From contig NZ_MWWW01000002.1 in assembly GCF_002259745.1 (NCBI RefSeq), forward strand, positions 186,106 through 250,105: a stretch of 64,000 nucleotides of DNA, read 5' to 3'. A model generated the notes under the pieces. That model searched no databases. It was not told the origin of the DNA and was given only the letters and a program-made list of their open reading frames with translations. The stretch comes from Bifidobacterium myosotis (GTDB lineage: Bacteria > Actinomycetota > Actinomycetes > Actinomycetales > Bifidobacteriaceae). Shown one piece after another: positions 56,653 to 64,000 of this stretch (its first letter is position 1; each line of letters begins with the position of its first letter). A program made the translations under genes and the position numbers.

Positions 56653-58329
56653 ATGATTTTCATCACCCTTGGTTCGCAGAAGTTCCAGTTCGACCGTCTG
56701 CTCAAGGCGGTGGACGAGCTGGTGGATTCCGGCGTGATCGCGGAACCGGTGTTCGCCCAGAGCGGTTACAGCGATTATGAGCCCAAGCATTATTCGTTCA
56801 AACGGTTCCTCGACCGGGACGAGTTCGCCGCACGGATGGACGAGGCCGATATCGTCATCACGCATGGCGGTACCGGTGCGATTATCGGCGCGGTGAAGAA
56901 GGGCAAGAAGGTCATCGCCGTGCCGCGTCTCGCCAAGTATGGCGAGCATGTGGATGACCATCAGCTGCAGCTCATCGCGGAATTCAGGCAGATGGGCATC
57001 ATCTGCGGCTGCGATGACTGTTCGCAGCTCGCCGAGGCCCTGAACGAGGTGAAGCATACCGAGTACAAGCCGTTCCGGTCCAATACGCACGCGATTGTCG
57101 AGTCGATTGATGGGTTCATTCGCTCCGAAGTGATGGGGGCGGAGCCGGTGGGGGAGCGGAACCGCGGGAACCACGAGGGGCGGAACCTCCGTGTGCTCAT
57201 GGTGGGCAATGATCCTGCCGTGAAGGGCGGCATCACCAGCGTGATAGGTCAGCTGATGGATTATGACTGGGCCGGTGACGGCGTGAATCTCAGGTTCATC
57301 CCCACGTACATCGTCTCGAATCCGGTGAAGAAGACCCTGTTCTTCGCGCGGGCTCTGGCGCGCATCCGCAGGCTGCTGGCCAGCTCTGTGGCGCGGCCGG
57401 ACGTGGTGCACATCCATATATCGTACAAGGGCAGCTTTGTGCGCAAGTATCAGGTGCACAAGCTGTGCCGCAAGTATGGCGTGCCCGATGTGATTCATAT
57501 GCATGGTTCCGAATTCGCCAAGTGGTATGCGGCGTGCAAGCCCGCGCAGCAGGACCGGATTCGTGCCATGCTGCGTGAGGCCTCGGCCGTCGTGGTGCTG
57601 GGCGAGCAGTGGAACGAACGCATCAAGGCAATCGAACCCGCCGCTCGTACCGTGGTGGTGAGCAACACCGTGCACATGCCGGGCGTGACCGTGCGTTGGC
57701 CGCAGGACGGCGAGCCGTTCCGCGTGCTGTTCATGGGCGTGCTCATCCAACGCAAGGGTGTGGGTGATTTGCTGGACGCGGTGGCCCGATTGCGCGATAC
57801 GGGCCGCTTGGGCTCCATGCGCGTGGTGATCGCCGGTACCGGCGCGCAGGAGGACGAGCTCAAGGCAAAGGCCAGGGCGCTCGGACTGCTGGCCGGGACG
57901 GATGCCGGGGACGGCGGCACTGAAAACGGCGATGCGGGCGATTTTGGCGCCGCCGTGGAATTCGCCGGCTGGACCGACGGCGACGGGAAGCGCGCCTTGT
58001 TCGAACGCAGCCAGGCGCTGGTGTTGCCCTCCTACAACGAGGGACTGCCCGTGGCCGTGCTGGAAGCCATCAGCTACGGCATGCCGGTGGTCGCCACGAA
58101 CGTGGGCGACATGGCCGCAGCCGTGCATGGCGGCGAAAACGGCTATCTGGTCGAGCCGGGCGACGTGGATGCGCTCGCCGATGCTTTGGCGCGGATCGCG
58201 TCGGACCGTGCGCGGTACGAGGCGTTCTCGCATGTCTCCCGGGCGCTCGCCGAACGCGAGTTCGATGATGCGGGGTATTTCCGGACCATCGCCGGAGTGT
58301 ATCGGAAGGCGGTGGAGGAAGCACTGTGA
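56653..58329 (+). CDS. PssE/Alg13-like domain fused to a GT4 glycosyltransferase
   Basis: This 558-residue protein joins an Alg13/PssE domain (residues 1 to about 160; MIFITLGSQKFQFDRLL, IVITHGGTGAIIGAVKKG) to a full GT4 glycosyltransferase (about 178-556; NDPAVKGGITSVIGQL, FMGVLIQRKGVGDLLDAV, then the nucleotide-sugar E-x7-E in SYNEGLPVAVLEAI). The frame is unbroken. The PssD subunit is just upstream. The start ATG 56653 has GGACGGAGTGCGC upstream. A fusion of PssE with a second sugar transferase suggests coupled addition of two successive sugars. Confidence 0.88.
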   Translation: MIFITLGSQKFQFDRLLKAVDELVDSGVIAEPVFAQSGYSDYEPKHYSFKRFLDRDEFAARMDEADIVITHGGTGAIIGAVKKGKKVIAVPRLAKYGEHVDDHQLQLIAEFRQMGIICGCDDCSQLAEALNEVKHTEYKPFRSNTHAIVESIDGFIRSEVMGAEPVGERNRGNHEGRNLRVLMVGNDPAVKGGITSVIGQLMDYDWAGDGVNLRFIPTYIVSNPVKKTLFFARALARIRRLLASSVARPDVVHIHISYKGSFVRKYQVHKLCRKYGVPDVIHMHGSEFAKWYAACKPAQQDRIRAMLREASAVVVLGEQWNERIKAIEPAARTVVVSNTVHMPGVTVRWPQDGEPFRVLFMGVLIQRKGVGDLLDAVARLRDTGRLGSMRVVIAGTGAQEDELKAKARALGLLAGTDAGDGGTENGDAGDFGAAVEFAGWTDGDGKRALFERSQALVLPSYNEGLPVAVLEAISYGMPVVATNVGDMAAAVHGGENGYLVEPGDVDALADALARIASDRARYEAFSHVSRALAEREFDDAGYFRTIAGVYRKAVEEAL

Positions 58330-59111
58330 AAAAGCTCTCCAAGTACATTGAATTCGCTACCACACTGCTGAAGCAAGCCGTGCAGGAGCGCAAATTCCGA
58401 TACGGCAATACCACGCTGAAATACATGTACCAGCCGTGTAAGGGTTCCGACCGGTTGCTGGTGGTGTTCAGCGCATGCACGCGTGCCGGTATCCCCGCCC
58501 GATATAACTACATGCGAACGCTGAAGGATGTGTCGGTCAACAAGCTGTTCATCCTCGATGATTTCGGCGAGGATCATCGCGGCGGCTATTACCTCGGTGC
58601 GTACCCGCAGTTTGAGATGGAGCAGGCGACCAAGGCGCTGATCGATATGTTCCTCAAGCGTTCTGAGCTACGGAAGGTTTGCTTCGGTGGTTCCTCAAAA
58701 GGCGGTTGGGCGGCACTAGATTTCGGCATGCAATACGCAGGCCGGGGCTTGGGTGCCGAAATCATCGCCGGCGCGCCCCAGTTCTGGCTTGGCAGGTATC
58801 TGAACGCGCCGGCCAATGCGGTCACGCTTCGGGGCATCGCGGCCGGTCATGACCATGACGAGGTGACGCGTGTTCTTGACGGACATTTGCTCGCCCGCAT
58901 CGAGCAGCGAGTTCCTGACAAGGCGCAGACTGTGTTTCTGCACTATTCCACGGAGGAACACACCTACGCCGACCACATCAGTGATTTGCTGCAGGCGCTT
59001 CGCAAGCGAGAGTGCACGCTGGTTGAAGATGTGCGGTCTTACAAAGACCATGGCGAAGTAAGCATGTATTTCCCCAAGTTCTTTGTGGACTCAGTGAAGT
59101 CGTTGTTGTGA
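58326..59111 (+). CDS. Alpha/beta-hydrolase-like EPS protein (XcbB/CpsF-like)
   Basis: This 261-residue protein has LLVVFSACTRAGIPARYNYM, ILDDFGEDHRGGYYLG and a nucleophile-elbow-like motif, CFGGSSKGGWAALDFGMQYA. The pattern fits the hydrolase-like XcbB/CpsF capsule proteins; the biochemical role is unproven (perhaps acyl-ester or glycosyl-phosphate processing). The GTG start overlaps the previous stop (GTGA). Confidence 0.6.
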   Translation: MKKLSKYIEFATTLLKQAVQERKFRYGNTTLKYMYQPCKGSDRLLVVFSACTRAGIPARYNYMRTLKDVSVNKLFILDDFGEDHRGGYYLGAYPQFEMEQATKALIDMFLKRSELRKVCFGGSSKGGWAALDFGMQYAGRGLGAEIIAGAPQFWLGRYLNAPANAVTLRGIAAGHDHDEVTRVLDGHLLARIEQRVPDKAQTVFLHYSTEEHTYADHISDLLQALRKRECTLVEDVRSYKDHGEVSMYFPKFFVDSVKSLL

Positions 59112-59135
59112 GTGTATTGCTTGGAGGTGATTGTG

Positions 59136-59666
59136 ATGTTGTTTGATACTAAGGTTCGTCAGATACGCATCAAAAAGTGGGTGCGTGAAGGCGCAACCAT
59201 TGGATCGAATTTCCAACTTGAACGGGGCGCGTTCCTCGATTCCTCTTTCCCATGGCTCATTACCATTGGCAATAACGTCACGTTGGCTCCGGATGTGCTG
59301 GTGCTGTGCCACGATGGCAGCACCAAGAAGGCAATCGGCTATTCCAAGGTCGGCGCGGTGGTGATTGGCGACAATGTGTTCGTCGGAGCGAAAAGCATCA
59401 TCCTGCCCAACACCATCATCGGGGATAACGTCGTAATTGGCGCGGGCAGCATTGTTGGTGGAGAGATTCCATCGAATACGGTGGTGGCAGGTGCGCCCGC
59501 GAAGGTCATTCAAAGCTACGAAGAGTTCAAGGTTAAGAATGAAAAGCGCATGGCGTCGGGACGTACCTTCGACGCCTCATACACCAAGCGTGGCGGCGTG
59601 ACTCAGGAACGCAAGAGTGAGATGCGTCAAATTCTTGACGACGAGCCATATGGCTTTATTGTGTGA
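59136..59666 (+). CDS. Hexapeptide-repeat acyltransferase
   Basis: This 176-residue left-handed beta-helix O- or N-acetyltransferase, with hexapeptide repeats such as VVIGDNVFVGAKSIILPNTI and the final VVAGAPAKVI, probably acetylates an EPS sugar. The ATG 59136 follows GGAGGTGATTGTG. The stop overlaps an upstream in-frame GTG of the next gene, but that gene's better start is 59678. Confidence 0.88.
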   Translation: MLFDTKVRQIRIKKWVREGATIGSNFQLERGAFLDSSFPWLITIGNNVTLAPDVLVLCHDGSTKKAIGYSKVGAVVIGDNVFVGAKSIILPNTIIGDNVVIGAGSIVGGEIPSNTVVAGAPAKVIQSYEEFKVKNEKRMASGRTFDASYTKRGGVTQERKSEMRQILDDEPYGFIV

Positions 59667-59677
59667 GAGGAAATGCG

Positions 59678-60739
59678 ATGAGTGCAAACCCATTGATTAG
59701 CGTTGTCGTTCCGGTGTATAACGTGGAACAGTATCTGCAACAGTGCGTCGAGAGCGTATTGCGCCAAACGTATAGGCATCTCGAAATCATTCTGGTGGAT
59801 GACGGGTCGACGGATTCATCCGGTGAGATGTGCGACCGCCTGGCTGGTCAGGATGACCGCATCCGCGTGGTGCATAAGCGAAACGCCGGCCTTGGAATGG
59901 CGCGCAACAGTGGTTTGGACGTCGCCAAGGGCGAATTCGTGATGTTTCTTGATTCCGATGATTTCGTGGATACCCGCATGGTGGAGGAACTGTACGCGCA
60001 GTTGGAAAAGACAGGTGCCGATACCAGCTACTGCGGGTATGCCGAATACTATGACGAAAACAATGTCAGACCACGACCGGCGGCATACAATAACCGTACA
60101 TTCCGTGATAGCGACATCATCGACCATGTATTGCTCGAGATGATCGCAGGCAAGCCGGAGACCGACAGGGAGGCATTGCTATCCATGTCGACCTGCTTCG
60201 CACTGTTTTCGATGGGTGTAATTCGTAAGCATGACGTTCGTTTCCCGTCTGAACGTGAATTCATTTCGGAAGACGTCATTTTCGACATCGCTTATCTGCA
60301 GCATGCGGTCTGTGTAACTTACATTGACAAACCCCTGTATTTCTACCGATATACCAACAATGCGTCGCTTACTCATTCTTTTGACGAGGGTTTTCTTGAA
60401 CGGCAGAAAAAACAATATTCACGTATGGATGAAGATTTGAAAAAAATCTGTGATACCGATGCATATCGTATGCGGTTGGACCGGTATTTCTTAGGTCGTG
60501 TCCGTCATTTCATTGGCATGGTGGTCTCTCACGGTCGGGTTTATAAGGATTACGATGCTTATGCGGCAGTGAAACATATCATCAATGATCAGGACGTGCG
60601 CACGGTTATCGCGCGATATCCATATCGGCGCAACCCTTTCCAGCTGAAGATGATGAATATGTGCATCGCCCATCGTTGGACTCTTGCAGCCATACTGTTG
60701 GTTTCCCTGAAGCGTCTGAAAAAGAACCGCCGGTTCTGA
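59678..60739 (+). CDS. GT2-family glycosyltransferase
   Basis: This 353-residue inverting glycosyltransferase has the GT-A start ISVVVPVYNVEQYLQQCVES, DDGSTDSSGEMCDRL, and the metal motif FLDSDDFVD. It would add one sugar to the EPS repeat unit in the cytoplasm. AGAGGAAATGCG precedes the ATG. Acceptor and donor are unknown. Confidence 0.92.
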   Translation: MSANPLISVVVPVYNVEQYLQQCVESVLRQTYRHLEIILVDDGSTDSSGEMCDRLAGQDDRIRVVHKRNAGLGMARNSGLDVAKGEFVMFLDSDDFVDTRMVEELYAQLEKTGADTSYCGYAEYYDENNVRPRPAAYNNRTFRDSDIIDHVLLEMIAGKPETDREALLSMSTCFALFSMGVIRKHDVRFPSEREFISEDVIFDIAYLQHAVCVTYIDKPLYFYRYTNNASLTHSFDEGFLERQKKQYSRMDEDLKKICDTDAYRMRLDRYFLGRVRHFIGMVVSHGRVYKDYDAYAAVKHIINDQDVRTVIARYPYRRNPFQLKMMNMCIAHRWTLAAILLVSLKRLKKNRRF

Positions 60740-60813
60740 TTATGACGGCGAATGATGATTGAGATGAATGAATGCAGAGCACTAATTAACCGCGTATATT
60801 GTTGGAGTAGGAT

Positions 60814-62151
60814 ATGGGGCGATTAACGGCGTCGTGGATTCGCCATGCAGATATTCGCAAGTGGATGAGGAACAGGTTTACGCCATCCTCATATGGCGTG
60901 GCATGGCTTCTTTGCGCTCAGGCGTATTTTTTCTTTTCCTACGCTACTGTGTATACGTTGCATCTTCCTCGGGTGCTTCTGTATGGTAATGATGCGTTGA
61001 ATTGTCTAGTATTTGTATTGGCGTTGTACGAACGGAAAAAGTTATCGCGGTCCGCTACCGTAGTCATCGGTCTTATGACTTTATATTGCTCCTTTGGTGC
61101 TATTGGTGGCATCATATCTGGTGAGCGTATAGCAATATTGTTGTGGGGATATCGGAATATTGTCCGTTATTTCATGTTCTTCTATTCATGTATTGTTTTC
61201 TTAAAGAAAACAGATTTTGCAATAGTGTTGCGTGTCATTCGTGTGGTGTTTTGGATTTCCGTTCCATTGTGCACCGTCGAAAGATTCCTGATAACATATC
61301 CCGAAGGTACCATTGTCGGCGATATGATTGGTGGGATATTCTGGAACTTTTCTGGAAGTAATCTACCTCTGAACCTTATCCTATGTCTGTATCTTATTGA
61401 CATTTGTTCTCGGTTTTTCAACCATCGCGTGAATACGCTCGTATTCGCATGTGCATGCATCGCCGCTATTTATATGTCGGCCACAGCAGAGCTGAAAGTA
61501 TTTCTGGTAGAGCTTGTTGTTATCGTCGTGTTCACGGCTTTCCGGAGAGGGGTATCGTGGAGGGCGATCATTGCGTTCGCGGTTGGTGGTGTTGTTCTTT
61601 CCACCGCATCGATGTACTTTATTGCGCTTAACAGTGGAGGCTCCAGCACCTACGCCGATAATTATAGTCTTCAGGGATATTTGGATTACGCAACGCGTGA
61701 TACTGGCTACAATGGCTCTGGTGATTTGAATAGATTCACTGGTATCGGGACTGTTGCTGATTATATTTTCCGTAATGACCCATTGCTGGAGATGTTCGGA
61801 ATCGGTCTTGGCAATGCCGATTATACGAATTTCTTTACCAGTGACTTTTATGCACAGTATTCATATTTAAATTATCAATGGTTTCATGCCATATGGATGT
61901 TCATTGAAACCGGCTTTGTTGGCATAATCCTGTATTTGCTGATTATTGTTGTTATTTTCAACAAAGCGAGAACAATGGCTTCGGATAATCAGTACGATAT
62001 TGTGGTTCAGACAACGTGCGTCCTCATGATAGTCCTGTTTTTCTACAATATTATGTTGCGTTTGGAGCCATCTGCCTTTTTGCTGATGCTGATTCTTTCT
62101 TTGCCTTATATCGATACCAAGAACGGTCTACAAGCGAGGAGAACGAAATGA
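60814..62151 (+). CDS. Wzy-like O-antigen/EPS polymerase
   Basis: This 445-residue membrane protein has about 11 hydrophobic segments and a long external loop around residues 275-350, as in Wzy/O-antigen ligase proteins. GC falls clearly here compared with its neighbours, common for horizontally acquired polymerase genes. It would join repeat units on the outer face of the membrane. The next start overlaps its stop (ATGA). Confidence 0.82.
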   Translation: MGRLTASWIRHADIRKWMRNRFTPSSYGVAWLLCAQAYFFFSYATVYTLHLPRVLLYGNDALNCLVFVLALYERKKLSRSATVVIGLMTLYCSFGAIGGIISGERIAILLWGYRNIVRYFMFFYSCIVFLKKTDFAIVLRVIRVVFWISVPLCTVERFLITYPEGTIVGDMIGGIFWNFSGSNLPLNLILCLYLIDICSRFFNHRVNTLVFACACIAAIYMSATAELKVFLVELVVIVVFTAFRRGVSWRAIIAFAVGGVVLSTASMYFIALNSGGSSTYADNYSLQGYLDYATRDTGYNGSGDLNRFTGIGTVADYIFRNDPLLEMFGIGLGNADYTNFFTSDFYAQYSYLNYQWFHAIWMFIETGFVGIILYLLIIVVIFNKARTMASDNQYDIVVQTTCVLMIVLFFYNIMLRLEPSAFLLMLILSLPYIDTKNGLQARRTK

Positions 62152-62870
62152 TTCCCAAAGTCATTCATTACTGTTGGTTCGGTGGCGGTCCTTTGCCTAA
62201 AAAGGAGCGTCGTTGCATGGAGAGTTGGAAGAAGTTCGCTCCGGATTACGAAATCGTGCGATGGGATGAATCCAACTATGATGTGCATAAAAACCGGTAT
62301 ATGGCCGAGGCCTATGACCGTAAGAAGTGGGGGTTCGTCCCCGATTATGCTCGGTTCGATATCATTTACACGCATGGCGGAATCTATCTCGATACCGATG
62401 TGGAACTGGTGAAGCCGCTTGACGAATTGCTGGTGAACAAAGCCTATATGGGCTTCGAGAGTGGCGAGTGGATTAACGGCGGCATCGGCTTTGGTGCCGA
62501 AGCCGGCAACCCTCTGATTAAGGGCCTGCGCGATATGTACGACGAGCTGGTCTTCGTGGATGAGCAAGGCGAACTCAACCTTACGCCGAGTCCCCATTAC
62601 ATCACCCGTTTTCTGATGAACTATGGTTTGCTCCAAGACAATACAATGCAGACCCTCGATGGAGAGATGACAATCTATCCGACTGATTACTTCGCGCCCA
62701 AGGATTACCTGACCGGCAAGATTAACATGACCGCCAACACAGTTAGCATCCATCAATACTCTGCCACGTGGCAACCACCTAAGAAGAAAATCGCACGTAC
62801 GGTTAAGCGATTGGTGGGAGAGACCGCCTTCAACAAACTGGTCTTGGTCAAAAAAGCGTTCAAGAAATAA
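62148..62870 (+). CDS. GT32-family glycosyltransferase
   Basis: This 240-residue protein starts MIPKVIHYCWFGGGPLPKKE, the GT32 hallmark, and has the DXD motif in GGIYLDTDVELVKPL. It likely adds a sugar to the EPS unit. The ATG overlaps the stop of the polymerase gene. Donor unknown. Confidence 0.9.
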   Translation: MIPKVIHYCWFGGGPLPKKERRCMESWKKFAPDYEIVRWDESNYDVHKNRYMAEAYDRKKWGFVPDYARFDIIYTHGGIYLDTDVELVKPLDELLVNKAYMGFESGEWINGGIGFGAEAGNPLIKGLRDMYDELVFVDEQGELNLTPSPHYITRFLMNYGLLQDNTMQTLDGEMTIYPTDYFAPKDYLTGKINMTANTVSIHQYSATWQPPKKKIARTVKRLVGETAFNKLVLVKKAFKK

Positions 62871-62910
62871 AGCAATCAAAAAACGTGTGACGAAACATCA
62901 AGAGGTTGCC

Positions 62911-63612
62911 ATGAAATTCAAGCAGTTGATACGGCGTATGGTAATTGGGCCTAAAGCGGACTCACGTGCTTATGTGTCATTTTTACGTAAAAAAGGTGTC
63001 AAAGTGGGGGAGCGGACTACATTTTTCTCGCCTACCACCAATACCATTGACTTGACTCGCCCCTGGTTGTTGGAAATTGGCGATGATGTGCAAATCACTA
63101 ATGGAGTCACCATACTCACCCATGGCTACGATTGGTCGGTATTGAAGGGCGCCTACGGTGAAGTCCTGGGATCTTCAGGCAAGGTCACCATCGGCAACAA
63201 TGTGTTCATTGGCATGCAAGCGACCATTCTCAAAGGCGTCACCATCGGCGACAACGTAATCATCGGTGCGAACAGTCTGGTGAACATCGACATTCCCAGT
63301 AATTGCGTTGCCGCAGGGAATCCTGTTCGCGTCATTTCGACGTTGGAAGCCTACAGGAACAAGCGTGAGAAGCGACAATATGACGAGGCGGTTGAACTAG
63401 TTCGCGAATATCGCAAGGAATACGGCCGAGACCCGGGCGCACGGGAACTGCATGAGTTCTTCTGGCTGTTCAACAACAATCCGGATCGGTTGGAGGAGCC
63501 ATGGAGCGCAGTGATGAGATTGGTCGGTAACGAATCCATGTCCAATGCGTGCCTGCGTCGGCATAAGCCGATGTTTGACAGCATGGAAGAGTTCCTTGCC
63601 AGTGTGCGGTAG
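62911..63612 (+). CDS. Hexapeptide-repeat acyltransferase (second)
   Basis: This 233-residue left-handed beta-helix protein (VTIGNNVFIGMQATILKGVT, then IGDNVIIGANSLVN) carries an extra C-terminal helical region of about 75 residues. GAGG lies 5 bases before the ATG 62911. It likely acetylates an EPS residue different from the target of the enzyme at 59136. Confidence 0.87.
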   Translation: MKFKQLIRRMVIGPKADSRAYVSFLRKKGVKVGERTTFFSPTTNTIDLTRPWLLEIGDDVQITNGVTILTHGYDWSVLKGAYGEVLGSSGKVTIGNNVFIGMQATILKGVTIGDNVIIGANSLVNIDIPSNCVAAGNPVRVISTLEAYRNKREKRQYDEAVELVREYRKEYGRDPGARELHEFFWLFNNNPDRLEEPWSAVMRLVGNESMSNACLRRHKPMFDSMEEFLASVR

Positions 63613-63660
63613 TTGCACACGGCATCTCTAACAACGGCGACGAACGAAAAAGAAAAAACC

Positions 63661-64000
63661 ATGACTAAGAGAATCTGTTTCTTCAACGGCGTGATCGCCC
63701 ATTCCGGAGGCACGGAGCGTGTGGGCATCATGATCGCCAACGCACTTGCACAGCGTGGCTTCGATGTAACCATCTTGAGCTTCTGGGATTACGGGCAGCC
63801 GTTTTTCCCCGTTGACGAGCGGGTGAAGGTTGATTATCTGCTTAAGCCATCCACTGAGGGGAAGCTATACCGCACATTCGTCTACCCGGTGTGGAAGTTG
63901 CGCCGGTATATCAAGAGCCATGGATTCGATGTGTTCATCGATATTGATTCAGCGCTCGCTTATTGGACCGTATGGGCGCTCTGCGGACTGCCGTGTCGCC
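63661..64000 (+). CDS. GT4-family glycosyltransferase, 3' truncated by window end
   Basis: The visible 113 residues are the N-terminal Rossmann domain of a GT4 enzyme: ICFFNGVIAHSGGTERVGIM with the GGTER donor-binding loop, then ILSFWDYGQPFFPVDERVKV. The gene continues past 64000, so no catalytic C-terminal motif can be assessed. It probably adds another sugar to the EPS repeat. Confidence 0.8.
   Translation, partial: MTKRICFFNGVIAHSGGTERVGIMIANALAQRGFDVTILSFWDYGQPFFPVDERVKVDYLLKPSTEGKLYRTFVYPVWKLRRYIKSHGFDVFIDIDSALAYWTVWALCGLPCR

Overview
The window is about 60% GC and reads as a Bifidobacterium chromosome, probably near the B. longum/breve group, although species cannot be fixed from sequence alone. 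The genus call rests on an actinobacterial-type S10-spc-alpha ribosomal cluster with no rpsD or map, a 910-residue AdhE, MalQ and a GlgX-type debranching enzyme, and a Bifidobacterium-like exopolysaccharide (EPS) locus. No rRNA, tRNA, CRISPR array or intact transposase was seen.

Layout. (1) 1-7970 holds housekeeping and metabolic genes: an Rv3235-like protein, a CapA-like exported protein, a D-2-hydroxyacid dehydrogenase, an IMPACT/YigZ protein, an LRV-repeat protein and MalQ. (2) 8100-9335 is the rplM-rpsI operon with a clear promoter and terminator. (3) 9367-16800 holds a minus-strand ROK regulator-glgX pair joined by an ATGA overlap, divergent from adhE. The shared region carries a perfect 23-bp inverted repeat (candidate ROK operator) and a textbook Rex-type redox operator in front of adhE. 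(4) 16829-20009 holds a YwiC-like membrane protein, acetolactate decarboxylase and an AbiEi-like/nuclease-like protein. (5) 20944-36400 is the ribosomal S10-spc-alpha block with secY, adk, infA, rpmJ and rpoA. (6) 36439-42789 holds truA, a circularly permuted ATP-grasp/alpha-E fusion followed by a transglutaminase-like protein, and an NRAMP metal transporter. (7) 42790-46372 is a repeat-rich island. It carries a second AbiEi-like/nuclease-like gene flanked on both sides by a large palindromic array of strictly 21-bp-phased repeats, several CTAG-ended MITE-like elements and DnaA-box clusters. (8) 46373-48989 holds a DHA2 drug exporter and an HTH protein. (9) 49209-64000 is an EPS locus: priming sugar transferase, DUF4012 protein, Wzz/BY-kinase fusion, UDP-glucose dehydrogenase, a PssD protein, a PssE-GT4 fusion, an alpha/beta-hydrolase-like protein, two hexapeptide acyltransferases, GT2, GT32 and GT4 glycosyltransferases and a Wzy-like polymerase. 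It runs off the right edge.

How the parts work together. MalQ and GlgX act on alpha-glucans. AdhE regenerates NAD+ and appears redox-controlled. The EPS genes describe a Wzx/Wzy-type pathway: lipid-linked priming, sugar addition, acyl decoration, polymerisation and tyrosine-kinase chain-length control. No Wzx flippase is inside the window.

Most unusual observations: the paired 21-bp-phased palindromic arrays around the AbiEi-like gene at 44085; its paralog at 19041, which shares the DnaA-box motif upstream; a dispersed family of roughly 120-bp CTAG-ended elements; the PssE-GT4 fusion; and a low-complexity insert of about 190 residues near the end of the debranching enzyme.
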